From NCBI GenBank assembly GCA_963762635.1, contig CAVXLQ010000022.1, forward strand, positions 62,001 to 126,000: a stretch of DNA of 64,000 nucleotides, read 5' to 3'. This DNA is from Tenggerimyces sp963762635 (GTDB taxonomy: Bacteria > Actinomycetota > Actinomycetes > Propionibacteriales > Actinopolymorphaceae). A program made the translations under genes and the position numbers. The stretch's first letter is position 1. Every line of letters starts with the position of its first letter. Positions 44,192 through 56,454 of this stretch are shown here, in pieces. The notes under the pieces are model-generated. The model saw only the letters and a list, made by a program, of their open reading frames with translations. It was not told where the DNA came from and did no database searches.

Positions 44192-44866
44192 ATGTCCTTC
44201 CTGCCCATGGCCGCCACGGCCGCCGCCTCGCCCGAGACGACCGGCGGCCTCGTCGGATGGGTCACCTCGGTGATGGAGGCACTCGGCGGCCCTGGTGCCG
44301 GCCTGCTGGTCGCGCTCGAGAACCTGTTCCCGCCCATCCCCAGCGAGGTGATCCTGCCGCTCGCGGGCTTCACCGCCAGCCAGGGCAACCTGAGCCTGGT
44401 CGGCGCGATCATCTGGACCACGCTCGGCTCGCTCGTCGGCGCCACCGTTCTGTACTACATAGGCGCACTCGTCGGTCGCGAACGCATCCGCTGGATCGCC
44501 GACAAGCTGCCGCTCGTGAACGTGGCGGACTTCGACAAGACCGAGGCCTGGTTCAGCAAGCACGGGACGAAGGCGATCCTGATCGGCCGGCTCATCCCGA
44601 TCTTCCGCAGCCTCATCTCCATCCCCGCCGGGATCGAACGGATGCCGCTGCCGATCTTCCTCGCCCTCACCGGCGCCGGCAGCCTGGTCTGGAACTCCGT
44701 GCTGATCGGCGCCGGGTACGGACTGGGGGAGAACTGGCACGTCGTCGAGCGCTACATCGGCTGGTTCCAGGCCGCCGTGATCGTGATCTGCGTCCTCGCC
44801 GTCGGCTACTTCATCGTCAGCCGCCTCCGCCGCCGCAAGGCCGAAGCAGGCAAGCACAGCGGCTGA
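44192..44866 (+). CDS. DedA family membrane protein
   Basis: 224 residues, five to six hydrophobic segments. Family marks: LENLFPPIPSEVILPLAGF (E and FPPIPSE), GALVGRERIRWIAD, and the signature GRLIPIFRSLISIPAGIERM (R-x-x-P-x-x-R-x-x-x-x-x-P-A-G). DedA proteins are envelope membrane proteins implicated in lipid-carrier transport. AT ATG 44192, divergent from DUF5703. Confidence 0.93.
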   Translation: MSFLPMAATAAASPETTGGLVGWVTSVMEALGGPGAGLLVALENLFPPIPSEVILPLAGFTASQGNLSLVGAIIWTTLGSLVGATVLYYIGALVGRERIRWIADKLPLVNVADFDKTEAWFSKHGTKAILIGRLIPIFRSLISIPAGIERMPLPIFLALTGAGSLVWNSVLIGAGYGLGENWHVVERYIGWFQAAVIVICVLAVGYFIVSRLRRRKAEAGKHSG

Positions 44867-45064
44867 CGCGAGCGCGCGCCAGGGATACGCCAGATCCGCG
44901 CCAGTAAAGAAGATGTGGCGCGGAACCGCCATGTCGGAACTCCGCACTGAACTGTGGCGGCAGCAGAGTGCCAGAGCTCTTCTCCCACGCCTGGACGGCA
45001 CGGTAACCTCCCGAGGATTTTCAACGCTGGAAACTGGCGTCACCCTTGGGGAGGGGCACCGTCC
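44867..45064. other. Spacer in front of the RHS toxin gene
   Basis: About 200 bp. It holds GGGGAGGGG eight bases before the toxin ATG; no other clear element was found. Confidence 0.4.
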
Positions 45065-48000
45065 ATGCCTTCTGCGCGCATCAGCCTGTCCACACTCCGC
45101 ACGGCCGCGATCATGCTCGCGATCGTCACCGCCCTGGCCCTGATCACCACGCTCTGGGGTCCCTCAGCGCAGGCCACGCCGAAGCCGGACGACCCGCTCT
45201 GGAAGCCGAAGCAAGAGAAGTCCGTCCCGGTGACGGACATCAAGCCCAAGGCCCCGCCCGTCGACCAGGCCGAGCTGGCGGCGAGCAAGTTCACGCCCAA
45301 GGTCAGCTGGCCGAAGGCCGGCACGGCCGAGGTCGCCGTCCCGGTGGCGAAGGCGAACGTTCCCGCCCTGCTCGCGAGCGGGCGTACGGTCACGCCGAAG
45401 GCCCGCGCCGGCGTACTGCCGATCGCGGTGGGCAGCGCTGAGAAGACGAGCGCGACCGCCCGCGCCGCCGCGACGCCGGGCAAGGTCCGCGTCGACCTCG
45501 CCCGCCGCGGCACCGACGGCCTGCTGGTCAAGCTCACCCGCGCCGACGGCCTGAAGCAGAACGGCAAGGTGAGCCTCCAGCTGAACTACGACGACTTCCG
45601 CGACACGTTCGGCGGCGACTGGGCGCTCCGGCTGCGGCTCCTCGAGCTCCCCGCATGCGCCCTCACCAAGCCAGGCACACCGGAGTGCCAAGGCACCCCC
45701 GTCGGACCCGCAACAACGGCGACGGCACGCTGACCGGCGACGTCACGGTCGGCGACGCCACCAAGACGTACGCCATCCAGGCCGCCGCCAGCAGCGGCGC
45801 CGGCAACTTCGGCGCGAGCCAGCTGATGCCCTCGGCCACCTGGCAGGTCGGCGGTTCCTCCGGCGACTTCAGCTGGAACTACCCGATGGCCGTGCCGCCC
45901 AGCAAGGTGGCCCCGCTCCGCAGATCGCCCTCGGCTACTCCTCCGGCGGGGTCGACGGCCGGACGTCGTCGACGAACAACCAGCCGTCTTGGGTCGGTCA
46001 GGGCTTCGACCTGCAGCCCGGCGGTTCGATCGAGCGCCGCTACGCGTCCTGCGCCTCGAAGCCGGAGAAGACCGGCAACAACGGCACCCGCATCACCGGC
46101 GACCTGTGCTGGTCGTCCGAACGAGGCTTGGCCGACAACGCCACGTTCACGCTGAACGGCGCCGGCGGCGAGCTCGTCCGTGACGACGCGACCGGCAAGT
46201 GGCGGCCCCGCAACGACGACGGCTCGACGATCGTGAAGCTCGACAGCGCCGACAACGGCGACGACGGTCGCACAGCCGCCGACAAGGGCGAGCACTGGCT
46301 GCTCACCACCAAGGACGGCACCAAGTACTACTTCGGCCTCAACAAGCTGCCCGGCGGCACCGAGGCGACCAACTCCAGCTGGACGGTCCCGGTCTTCGGC
46401 AACCACTCCGGCGAGCAGTGCCACGCCACCGCGTTCGCCGACTCGTGGTGCCAGCAGACCTACAAGTGGAACCTCGACTACGTCGTCGACAAGCACGGCA
46501 ACACGATGAGCCTCTACTACGACACCGAGGCCAACTACTACGGCCGCAACTCCACGGCGACCGCGGTGACGAAGTACACGCGCGCCGGCAACATCAAGCG
46601 GATCGAGTACGGCCAGCGTGGCGGGCGCGCTCGGCACCGGACGCGTCGGGCGGGTCACGTTCGACACCACCCAGCGCTGCATCGACGAACAGCCCCTGCG
46701 CGACGCAGGCGGACTACCCCGACGTGCCGATGGACCAGCGCTGCATCAACGCCGACGGCACCGCACCGGCGAAGTGCGACAACAAGCACAACCCGACGTT
46801 CTTCACGATGAAGAAGCTGAGCAAGGTGACCGCCGAGATCTGGCGCGGCACGGCGTATCAGCCGGTGAGCTCGTGGACGCTGCGGTACTCGTTCCCCGAC
46901 AACGGCGACGGCACCAGCCGCAGCCTCTGGCTGACGGCGATCACGCACGCCGGGCACGTCGGCAATGCCGGCGGCGTGGCGATCCCCGAGGTGAACTTCG
47001 ACGGGATCCAGCTGGCCAACCGGGTCGACCCGGTCGGCGACCATGCTGCCGCCGATGAACTGGTGGCGGATGACCCGCGTCAACTACGGCACCGGCGGCT
47101 ACCTGAACATCAGCTACTACCCGGAGGACTGCGCGCCCGGCGACCTCCCGCGCCGGACACCAACGGACGTCGCTGCCACCCGATGAAGTGGACGCCGCCC
47201 GGCGCGACGACGGAGCGGACCGACTGGTTCCACAAGTACGTCGTGAAGTCGGTCGAGGAACACGACCGCGTGTCGGAGTCCGAGCCGATGGTGACCACGC
47301 TCGAGTACCCGAACGCGCCGATGTGGCGGCACGACGACGAGGACGGCCTGGTCGAGATCGGCCAGAAGACCTGGTCGCAGTGGCGGGGCTACGACGTCGT
47401 CGATCACCAAGAAGGGCCACGCGTCGGCGGCCGCAGATCGTCACCGAGAACCGCTACTACCGGGGCATGGACGGCGACAAGACTGCTGACCCGAACGTGT
47501 CAAGGACGTCAAGGTCGAGGACTCCACCGGAGTGCGAGGTCGACGACCTGCTGCCGCTCGCCGGCCAGCCGCGCGAGGTCCGGACGTTCAACGGGCACGG
47601 CGTTCTCGTCGACCGGACGATCACCGACCCGTGGGTGTCCGCGCCGACCGCGACCCGGGTGCGTACCGTGGGGCACGACCAGCGCGTTCCAGACGCAGCA
47701 GAGGGCCAACCGCCAGGTCGAGGCCCTCGCCGGCGGCGGCTTCCGCGAGAGCGGCGCGAACAACAGTACGACGCGAACGGCGTGCTGCTGCAGAGCAACG
47801 ACCGCAACGACCTGAGCACCACCGCGGACGACACCTGCACCTACTACGAGTACACGAAGAACGACGCGCTCGGCATCACCGAGATGCCGAAGCGCGAGCT
47901 GACGGTGGCGAAGGCCTGCGACCTGACGTACACCAAGGACGACGTCATCGGCGACAACCGCACGTTCTACGACGACGCGACGTCCGTCGACACCGCGCCC

Positions 48001-51000
48001 CGAAGGGCAACGTGACGAAGACCGAACGCCTGAAGGGATTCGCCGCCGACGGCACGGCTCAGTACCAGACCGTCAGCACGATGAAGTACGACGCGTTGGG
48101 CCGGACGACCGAGGTCGCCGACGCGCTCGAACCAGAAGAGCACGACGACCTACACGCCGTCCGGCGCCGGCCCGGTGACGAAGATCGAGTCGACCAAGCC
48201 GAACGGCCAGAAGACGACGATCGAGCTCGAGCCCGCCTGGGGCGAGGAGGTCGCGATCACCGACGAGACCGGCAAGCGCACCGAGGCGACGTACGACGCG
48301 CTCGGCCGTACGGACCAGGTCTGGTACCCGGGACGGGCCGGCACCGCCACCGCGACGGTCCGGCGGGGACGGCCGGCGCCAACGTCGCCGGTCGCGCGGC
48401 GGCGGCCGACAACGCCGCGATCGCCGGACGTCGACTACGACTACGGCATCTTCGCGAACAAGCCGAACTTCGTTACCACGAAGACGATGCAGACCAACGG
48501 CAGCATCGAGACGTCGTACCAGCTCTACGACGGCCTGATGCGCCCGAAGCAGACGCAGGAGGCCGCGCAGGGCGGCGGCCGCATCATCAGCGACGTCGTC
48601 TACGACAGCCGCGGCCTGGAGGTGAAGGAGAACGGGCCGTACCACAACCCCGGCGCGCCGGTGCCCGACGTGGTGGTGGAGCCGGACGAGCTGAGGCTCC
48701 CGACGCAGAAGATCACCGAGTACGACCTCGCGGGCCGACCGATCAAGGAGATCGTCAAGTCCGAGAACGAGGTCAAGTGGGAGACGAACCACACCTACTC
48801 CGGCGACCGCGAGTCGGTCGACCCGCCGGACGGCGAGACGCCCACCACCGCGGATCACCGACGTCCAGGGCCGGCTGCTCGAGCTGCGGCAGTACCGCGG
48901 TGCCACGCCCACGGGCACCGACTACGACTCGACCAAGTACACCTACAACAAGTCGGGTCAGCTGGAGACGGTCGACCGACCCAGCCGGCAACCGGTGGAC
49001 CTACGAGTACGACGTCCGCGGCCGCGACGGTCAAGGAGACCGACCCGGACACGGGCGCGACGACGTTCACATTCGACGAGCTCGACCGGATGAAGACGAA
49101 GACCGACGCGCGCGGCGTGACGCTGGCGTACGAGTACGACAGCATCGGCCGGACTAAGGCGATCTACGAGGGATCGCTCCAAGGCCACAAGCGCGCTGTC
49201 GTGGGTCTACGACACCCTGATGGCCGGCCTGCCGACGTCGTCGACCAGCTACGACGCCAACGGCAACGCCTACACGACGCGGATCACGGGCTACGACACG
49301 GCCGGTCGCGCGACCGGGACCGAGTACGTGATCCCGGCGAACGAGGGCGAGCTCGCGGGCACTTACCGGTTCGACTCGACCTACCACCAGGACGGGCAGC
49401 TCGCGACCGAGACGCTTCCGGGGATCGGTGGCCTTCCGGCGGAGACGTTGACGTACGGCTACGACGAGAAGGACCAGCCCACGACGCTCGCCTCCGCGGC
49501 CAGCACGTACGTGCGCGGAGACGGGGTACACGCGCTTCGGCGAGGTGCAGACGGTCAAGCTCGGCGCGACCGGCGGCAAGTGGGTCGAGATGGGCTACAC
49601 GTACGAGACCGGTACCCGCCGGCTGACCCAGGTGGTGACGCAGAAGGAAACGCTGCCACGGATGGTCTCGACCGTGGACTACGCGTACGACCAGTCCGGC
49701 AACATCACCAAGGTCACCGACACCCCGTCGTCGACGAGCGGGGCGCCGACCGACACGCAGTGCTTCACCTACGACTACCTGCGCCGCATGGAGCGAGGCG
49801 TGGACGCCCAAGCCGGGCACGGACAACCTGGCCGGCGACTGCGAGGCGGACCCGTCGGTGGCGGACCTCGGCGGGCCGGCGCCGTACTGGCACGCGTGGA
49901 CGTTCGACAAGACCGGCAACCGCAAGACCGAGACGAAGCGCTGGTCCGGCGGCTCGACGACGGCGACGTACACCTATCCGAACGCCGGCGCGGCGCAGCC
50001 GCACGCGCTGCGGAGCGTCGTCACGACCGGTACGGGGATGCCCGCCGGTGGACGGACGGACAGCTATGCCTACAACGAGAACGGCGAGCTGAAGAACCGC
50101 ACGGTCGCCGGCGTCGGTGAGACGTACACCTGGAACCCCGACGGCGACCTGGAGAAGGTCACGAAGAACGGCCAGGAGACGTCGTTCCTCTACGACGCGA
50201 ACGGCGACCGGCTGATCCGTCGCGACACCTCGGGCACCACGCTGTACCTCGGCGACACGGAGCTGCTCGCTGAAGGCCGGGCGCGGTCACCGGCACCCGG
50301 TACTACGAGCACGGCGGCCAGACGATCGCCGTACGGGTGGCGAGCAACCTGCACTGGTTGGCCAACGACCACCACGGCACGGCGACGACGGCGATCGACA
50401 ACACCGCGACGCAGAACGTGCAGCGGCGGCGGCAGGACCCGTACGGCAACGGCCGCGGGACCGGACCGACGGCGTGGCCGGGACAGCGCGGCGTTCGTCG
50501 GCGGCACGGCGGATTCCTCGACGGGTCTCATCCATCTGGGGGCACGTCTCTACGATCCGACGATCGGGCGGTTCATCTCGGTCGATCCTCAGCTGGACAT
50601 CGAGGATCCGCAGACGCTGAACGGCTACTCGTACGGCAACAACAACCCGGTGTCGTTCAGCGACCCCGACGGCATGTCCTGGTTCTCGCAGCATCGTCTC
50701 GAGCGTCACGAACGTCGCCAAGACGGTCACCAAGCGGGTGACAGACACCGTCAAGGAAGCGGTGAAGGTCGTCACGCCGGTGGTCAACTGGGTGCGGGAC
50801 CGGGCGACCGACACGATGTCGGCGGTGCGGTCGTTCGTGGCGAAGACCGTCGAGGTGACGAAGAAGATCGTCAAGACGGTCAAGACCGTGGTGAAAGTCG
50901 CGGTCAAGGTCGTCAAGAAGGTGACGAAGAAGATCGCCCAAGTGGCGAAGAAGGCCGTCGCCAAGGTCAAACAGGCAGCCAAGGCCGTCGTCAAAGTCGC

Positions 51001-51538
51001 GAAAGCCGTAGCCCACAAGGTCGCGGCGGTGGCGGTCAAGGCGGCGAAATGGGTGTACGAGAATCGCGCGGCCATCATGATGGTGGTCGCCGAGATAGCC
51101 CTGACGGTCGCGGTCGGCGCACTCACCGGTGGCGTGGGCGCACTCGCCGTCCGGGGGGTCGTGTGGGGCCTTCGCGCGGCGGCGTCGGCGAAACGTGCGA
51201 CGACGGCGAGCAAGATCGCCCAGCCGCTCTGGTCCGCCACGAAGACCAGGACACCGGTCCAGAACGCCTTCAAGCACTTCAAGGACCACGGCAAGGAGTT
51301 CGACGACGTCGGCAACTCCCTGGAGTACGTCGCCAAGGGGCAGAAGTTCGTCCGCAAGCCTCCAATCGGCACCAAGACGATCAACCGAACCAACGGAGAC
51401 GTCGTTCGCTACCATCGCCGCAGCAACTCCTTCGGCGTGATGAACTCCAGTGGAGCGCCGAAGTCGTTCTTCAAGCCCGACCCGGCCAAACACGGGTATC
51501 CCACGAACATGGACTACTTCCGTGCCCAACAGTGGTGA
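45065..51538 (+). pseudogene. Secreted RHS/YD-repeat polymorphic toxin, many frameshifts
   Basis: ATG 45065; signal peptide (LRTAAIMLAIVTALALITTL ... AQA). The reading must be followed through at least fifteen single-base shifts (for example near 45708, 45916, 46612, 46700, 47040, 47150, 47410) but is fluent throughout: an N-terminal beta domain, then YD-type repeats (KYDALGRTTEVADAL, EYDLAGRPIKEIVKS, YEYDSIGRTKAIYEG, SYAYNENGELKNRTV), and the RHS core STGLIHLGARLYDPTIGRF ISVDP with NGYSYGNNNPVSFSDPDGM. After the DPDGM cleavage-type motif comes a Lys/Val-rich segment and a C-terminal toxin domain ending at 51538. About 2150 residues. RHS shells encapsulate their toxin and release it by self-cleavage. 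Given the pattern, probably an intact gene with poor base accuracy. Confidence 0.85.
50738..51120 (+). other. Lys/Val/Ala-rich amphipathic segment of the RHS protein
   Basis: Encodes ~125 residues dominated by K, V, A and T (TKKIVKTVKTVVKVAVKVVK and similar), then the hydrophobic stretch AAIMMVVAEIALTVAVGALT. It lies between the RHS core and the toxin domain, where many actinobacterial RHS toxins have a pretoxin region; a role in membrane passage is an inference. Confidence 0.65.
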
Positions 51539-51794
51539 CTACACCTATCGGTGCCGTGTGTGCGGCCTCGACCTGCCAGACCCCCCGTGGGGAGTCGACG
51601 GCCGCACACCGACCTTCGAGTACTGCGTCTGCTGTGGTGTGGAGATCGGTTACCAGGACTCCACTCCCATCGGGGCCCGCAGGTTCCGTGAAGCCTGGCT
51701 CGCTGCCGGCGCCAAGTGGGACGAGCCCGACCAGGAACCAGAAGGCTGGAACCTGGAGGAGCAGCTCTCTTTCGTACCACCGGACTTTCGATAA
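51522..51794 (+). CDS. Candidate immunity protein, cysteine-rich (two C-x2-C pairs)
   Basis: 90 residues read from a GTG inside the last codons of the RHS toxin (17-bp overlap): YRCRVCGLDLPDPPWG and FEYCVCCGVEIGYQD form a CxxC...CxxC knuckle like CPCC-type proteins, then acidic WDEPDQEPEGWNLEEQ. Small, acidic, overlapping the toxin 3' end: this is the standard place of a dedicated immunity gene. The start codon is uncertain because no good ribosome-binding site is seen; translational coupling is likely. Confidence 0.75.
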   Translation: MPNSGDYTYRCRVCGLDLPDPPWGVDGRTPTFEYCVCCGVEIGYQDSTPIGARRFREAWLAAGAKWDEPDQEPEGWNLEEQLSFVPPDFR

Positions 51795-51843
51795 CCCACG
51801 GCCTTGCCGGGTTCGTGACGTAGAACGGGTGAGGTGAACGGGC

Positions 51844-54800
51844 ATGCGGATCCTGGGCCTGGCGGTGGGCGCTGTCGCGCTCGCACTGGTGGTACCGGTG
51901 GCCGGAGCGAGCGACGCTCCCGCCAGCAGGACGACGGCCGACCGGGGCGCGGCCAGCCCAACAGTCGCGGCGCCGAAGGAGCTCGCTCCGATGGCCGCGG
52001 CTGGCGTGCGGGCGAGGGAGACGGGGAGGCGGGTGGAGGTCTCCGCGTTCCGTACGGAGACCTCCGAGATCTACGTCAACCCCGACGGCACGAAGACGAT
52101 GGACCAGCATCCGGTACCTGTGCGGGTGCGCAAGGGGGAGCGGTGGGTCACGCCGGATCCTACGCTGCGCAAGGGGGTTGACGGGTCGTACCAGCCGGCC
52201 GCCGCTGTCACCCCGATCGTGCTGTCCGGTGGGGGCGGCACGCACCTGCTGACCTTCGGCGAGCCCGGCAAGCGGGTCGACCTCGGCTGGATCGGGAAGC
52301 TGCCGGCGCCCGTCGTCACCGGGTCGCGCGCGGTCTACCCCGAGGTGTTTCCCGGCGTCGACCTGCAGATCGACGTCGGCGTGAACGACTTCACGCATCT
52401 GTTGATCGTCAAGAATCGCCAAGCGGCGTTGAATCCCGCACTCGAGACGCTCCGGTATCCCGTGAGCAGTGACGGGCTGAAGCTGTCCGTGCGGCCGGAC
52501 GGGTCGACGCTGGCCACCAGGAACGGCAGACAGGTCTTCTCCGCCCCGCCGCCGACGATGTGGGACGCCGACGGCACCCCCAAGCGGCTCGGCCTGAAGA
52601 TCGCTGGCAAGGCGATGACGCTGACGCCGAACGCCGGCATGCTGTCCGACCCGAAGACGAAGTTCCCGGTCGCCATCGACCCGTCGCTCGACGGTCGGCT
52701 GGTCAACTGGGCGCACGTGAACGTCCGGATGGGTGCGCAGACCGCCTGGAACTACGACCGGAACGACGAGGGCGCCAAGGTCGGCCGCGCGTACCAGTCC
52801 ACCGCGAACCTGTACCGGTCGATGTTCCTGCTCAACACCACCAGCGGCGCTCAGACGATCGCCGGCAGCCAGATCGTGAGTGCCGCGTTCCGCATCACGC
52901 TCAACAAGACGCCGTCGCCAGCACCAGGACGCCCGTCCAGCTCTGGCGGCTCAGCGACATCCGGACCGACCAGTACCTCGACTGGGGGAACACGGTCAGG
53001 GGCACTGGAGGGAGAACCTCGCCACCGTCAGCGCGGAGGCGTATCCCGTGGACCGAGGACAACCCGGTCGAGTTCCTCGGCAATCCTGGCAGCCTGCTGC
53101 ACCGCGTCATCCAGGACGCGGCCAACGCGCGGAGCGCGACGCTCACGCTCGGTCTGCGCGCGGAGAACGAGACCACCAGCGCTGTGGCGCAGAACCAGTG
53201 GAAGAAGTTCCACCCGAACACCGCGGTGCTCTCGGTGACGTACAACACCGCGCCGCTGATGCCGAAGAACCTGAACTTCACCCGGTCGCGGCCGTGCGGA
53301 ACGGCGGCCGACCCGACCGCGATCGCGACCCTGAAGCCGCAGTTCTCCGCGATCGCGAACGACCCTGATGCCGGCGACGCCGTCACCACGACGCTGCAGA
53401 TCCTCAACCAGGCAGGCGCTGTCGTGCACACGGTCGACGTCGGCCCGACCGTCAGCGGTGCCGCGTTCGCCTGGCCCGAGACGCCGGCCGGCAAGCTGGT
53501 GCAGAACACGCTCTACCGCTACCGCGCCTTCACGAAGGACCCCAGGACGACCGGGCCCGACGACACCGGACTGCTACTTCACCGTCGACTCCATCAAGCC
53601 GTCGATACCTCGGATCCAGTCCAACGACTACCCCCACGGTGAGCCGACCCTGCTGACGCAGCAAGTGGGCACAGTGACGTTCCTGCCCGGCTCGACGTCC
53701 GACACGGACGTGACGGAGTACGCGTACGGGTTCGACCAGGACGACCTTCCCTGTCGGTGAAGGTGAAAGCCGACGGAACGGCCACGATTCCCGTCACGCT
53801 CCCGCAGGACGACCCGTCGAAGATGCTGTACGTCAAGGCGGTCGACGAGGCCGGCAACGTCAGCCCGACCCGCACCACCGTGGTCCCTGCAGGCGATCGA
53901 ACGTACCCCGGAGGATCCCGTCGTCCCCGAGACGCGAGGCGACGCCAACGGCGACGGCAAGGCCGACGTCACCGCGGTGTTCGACCACGGCTACGGCCGG
54001 ACAGCCATCTGGAACGTGACCTCCGACGACGGAAACGCCTTCCACAGTGGCTACATCGGCTGGGACAGCGGCGAGGCGGGCGGCTTCGCGTTGTACCGCA
54101 CGAAGCCGGTGCAGGGCGACTTCGACGGTGACGGCCGTACCGAGCTCGCGATGTTCCGGGAAGGTGCCGGGCGGCAGGTGTGGCTGTACCCGCTCGTCTC
54201 GGACGGCAACAGGTACGACATGTTCCCGCACGTGTGGACGAGCCCGCCGAACAGCTGGCCGTTGAGCACGGCGCGCGTGATCGGTGGCGACGTGGACGGC
54301 GACGGCCGGGACGACATCGTCGTGCAGAACGCCGGGACCGGCGACAACTGGGCGGCGCTGGTCTTCCGCGCGACGGAGACCGGCTTCGCGGCGCCGGTCA
54401 CCTGGGCGGCGGCGGCGGCCGGCAACCCCTGGTCGCGCAGCGCGCCGCTGCTCGCCGACGTCGACGGCGACGGCAAGGACGACCTGCTGAGCATGCGCAA
54501 CCAGACCGGTTGCCGGACGACCGTAGACGTCTACAGGTCCACCGGTACGGGCTTCGCCGCCGCCTCGACGATCTACGACAGCGGCGCGGGAGCGTTCTGC
54601 TGGGAGAAGAGCCGGGCCGCGGTGACCGACGCCGACGGCGACGGCAAGGACGACGTCGTGGCGCTGTACGAGCACGCGGCCAACGACGCCGGACTGTTCG
54701 TGTTCCGTTCCTCGGGGACCGCGCTGACCGCGACGTCGTGGTGGCGGCGTTCGGGCGAGCTCGACCTGGCGAAGGCGTCTCTGAGCGCGGGCGACTACGA

Positions 54801-55893
54801 CGGCGACGGCAAGGGCGACGCGGCGATCGTCTACGCGGGCGGCGGCGCGAGCGGCGACCGGCAGGTGTACACGTTCCGCTCGAGCGGCGCCGCCTTCGGC
54901 GACAAGGTGCTCGGGTGGGGCGGTCCGGTCGGCGCGGTGACCGGGCCGAAGTTCGACATCGAGCAGCGGACGTACGAGCTCGTCAACCGCAACAGCGGAA
55001 AGTGCCTGAACGTTCAGGGCGCGAGCACGGCGAACGACGCGAGGTACGTGCAGTACCAGTGTCTGCCGGTCGACCTGAACGCGCGCTTCCACATCGAACA
55101 GGTGGCGGGCTCGGACCAGTACGCCCTGAAGCCCGTCCACACCGCGACGGCTTCGGGTCCGCTGAAGTGCGCGGACGTCGAGGACTGGAGCATGGTCGAC
55201 GGCGGCCAGCTGCTCCAGTGGCCGTGCGGCAACGGCAACGGCGACCCGACGGCGAACCAGCAGTTCCTGCTGGAGTACGTGGACGGGGCGGCGTACGACA
55301 CGGTGATCCACCTCCGGGCGGCGCACAGCGGGAAGTGCCTGACCATCATCAACGGCACGGTGGCCGACCTCGACCCGGTGCGGCAGGAGACGTGCGGGCA
55401 GGGTGCGAACCAGCAGTGGATCCTGCGCCCGGCGTTCAACGCGACCCAACTGGGGGAGGGCGGTGTCGGGCGGTACCGCGTGGAGGCGGCGACGAGCACG
55501 ACGCAATTCCTGGCGGTGAAGCCGTGTTCGTTCCTGGACGGCTCGAACATCGAGATGTGGGGCTGGACCCCGGGAACGAACTGCCAGACGTGGATGGTGC
55601 AGAGCGTCGGGGACGACGTCTACAAGCTCGTGGACGCCGCGTCGTCGAAGGTGGTCGACATCGACGGCTGCTCGAAGCTGCCTGGCGGCACGATCTACAC
55701 CTGGACCAGCAACGAGTCGGAATGCCAGCGCTGGCGGATCGAACCGAGCCCGGGCGGGAGCTTCTCGGTGCTCCAGCTGGGCTCGGGTCTGTCGCTCGAC
55801 GTGTCCGGGTGCAGTTCGGCCCAGGGCGCCAACGTGGGCACGTGGTTCTACCACGGCGGCGCCTGCCAACGGTGGTTCTTCAAGCGGCAGTGA
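51844..55893 (+). pseudogene. Secreted DNRLRE / FG-GAP / ricin-lectin protein, six frameshifts
   Basis: ATG 51844; signal peptide MRILGLAVGAVALALVVPVA ending GAS. Order: ~330-residue N-terminal domain (VDLGWIGKLPAPVVTGSRAV, YPEVFPGVDLQIDVG), DNRLRE-type domain (LWRLSDIRTDQYLDWGNT, KKFHPNTAVLSVTYN), Ig-like segment, five FG-GAP repeats (GDANGDGKADVTAVFD, GGDVDGDGRDDIVVQN, DVDGDGKDDLLSMRN), and three ricin-type beta-trefoil QxW repeats at the C-terminus (SGKCLNVQG, SGKCLTIING, CQRWRIEPS). Shifts near 52915, 53005, 53040, 53575, 53755 and 53890; from 53977 to 55893 the frame is clean. About 1350 residues. Typical neighbour of actinobacterial RHS toxins. Confidence 0.85.
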
Positions 55894-55899
55894 CGTGGT

Positions 55900-56370
55900 C
55901 TACGACGGCGGCCCCAGCCAGGTGCCGCCGTCCATCACGGTGCGGTTGGTGAACTCGTGGAAACCGTTCCAGACCTGTGCCCGCCTCGGTGCGAAGCGCA
56001 GATATACCAAACCAGGCATGACCCTGGGGTCGTGCGAGACCCGAGCGAACGCGTCGGCGAGGTCCGGTTCGAGGTCGGCGACCGCGACGAACGTGACGGT
56101 TCCGTCGATGATCGTCACGTCGAAGTGATGGCCGATCGCGACCCTGGCCTGCCCGTTGGCCCGGAGGTTGGCCGCGGTCGGGCTCGGCTCGAAGGTCGCC
56201 ATGACGACGTGCTCACCGTCCCAGACGTACGCGACCGGGATCAGGTGCGGCCCCGCCTCGCTTCCGGTCGCCAGCCACAGCTGGTGCTGGGTCCGCAGCT
56301 GGGCCAGGGCGTGCTCCCGGCGCTCGGTGGTCGTCCGCGGAACGGGCGGAGCCGGCCTGGTCTGGGTCAT
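55900..56370 (-). CDS. Pyridoxamine 5'-phosphate oxidase/F420-dependent family protein
   Basis: A 156-residue split beta-barrel flavin- or F420-binding protein: LRTQHQLWLATGSEAGPHLI, PVAYVWDGEHVVMATF, then ANLRANGQARVAIGHHFDVT and LVYLRFAPRRAQVWNGFHEF. It belongs to the FDOR class that reduces or oxidises small substrates; cofactor not certain. Divergent from the efflux operon. Confidence 0.88.
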   Translation of the reverse strand: MTQTRPAPPVPRTTTERREHALAQLRTQHQLWLATGSEAGPHLIPVAYVWDGEHVVMATFEPSPTAANLRANGQARVAIGHHFDVTIIDGTVTFVAVADLEPDLADAFARVSHDPRVMPGLVYLRFAPRRAQVWNGFHEFTNRTVMDGGTWLGPPS

Positions 56371-56454
56371 CGGTGCTCTCTTCGGCTAAAACGTCAACGA
56401 TTACCTCTCTGACGATCGGCGAGCGCCCCCGTAAGACACCTCTGGCCGCGAGAC

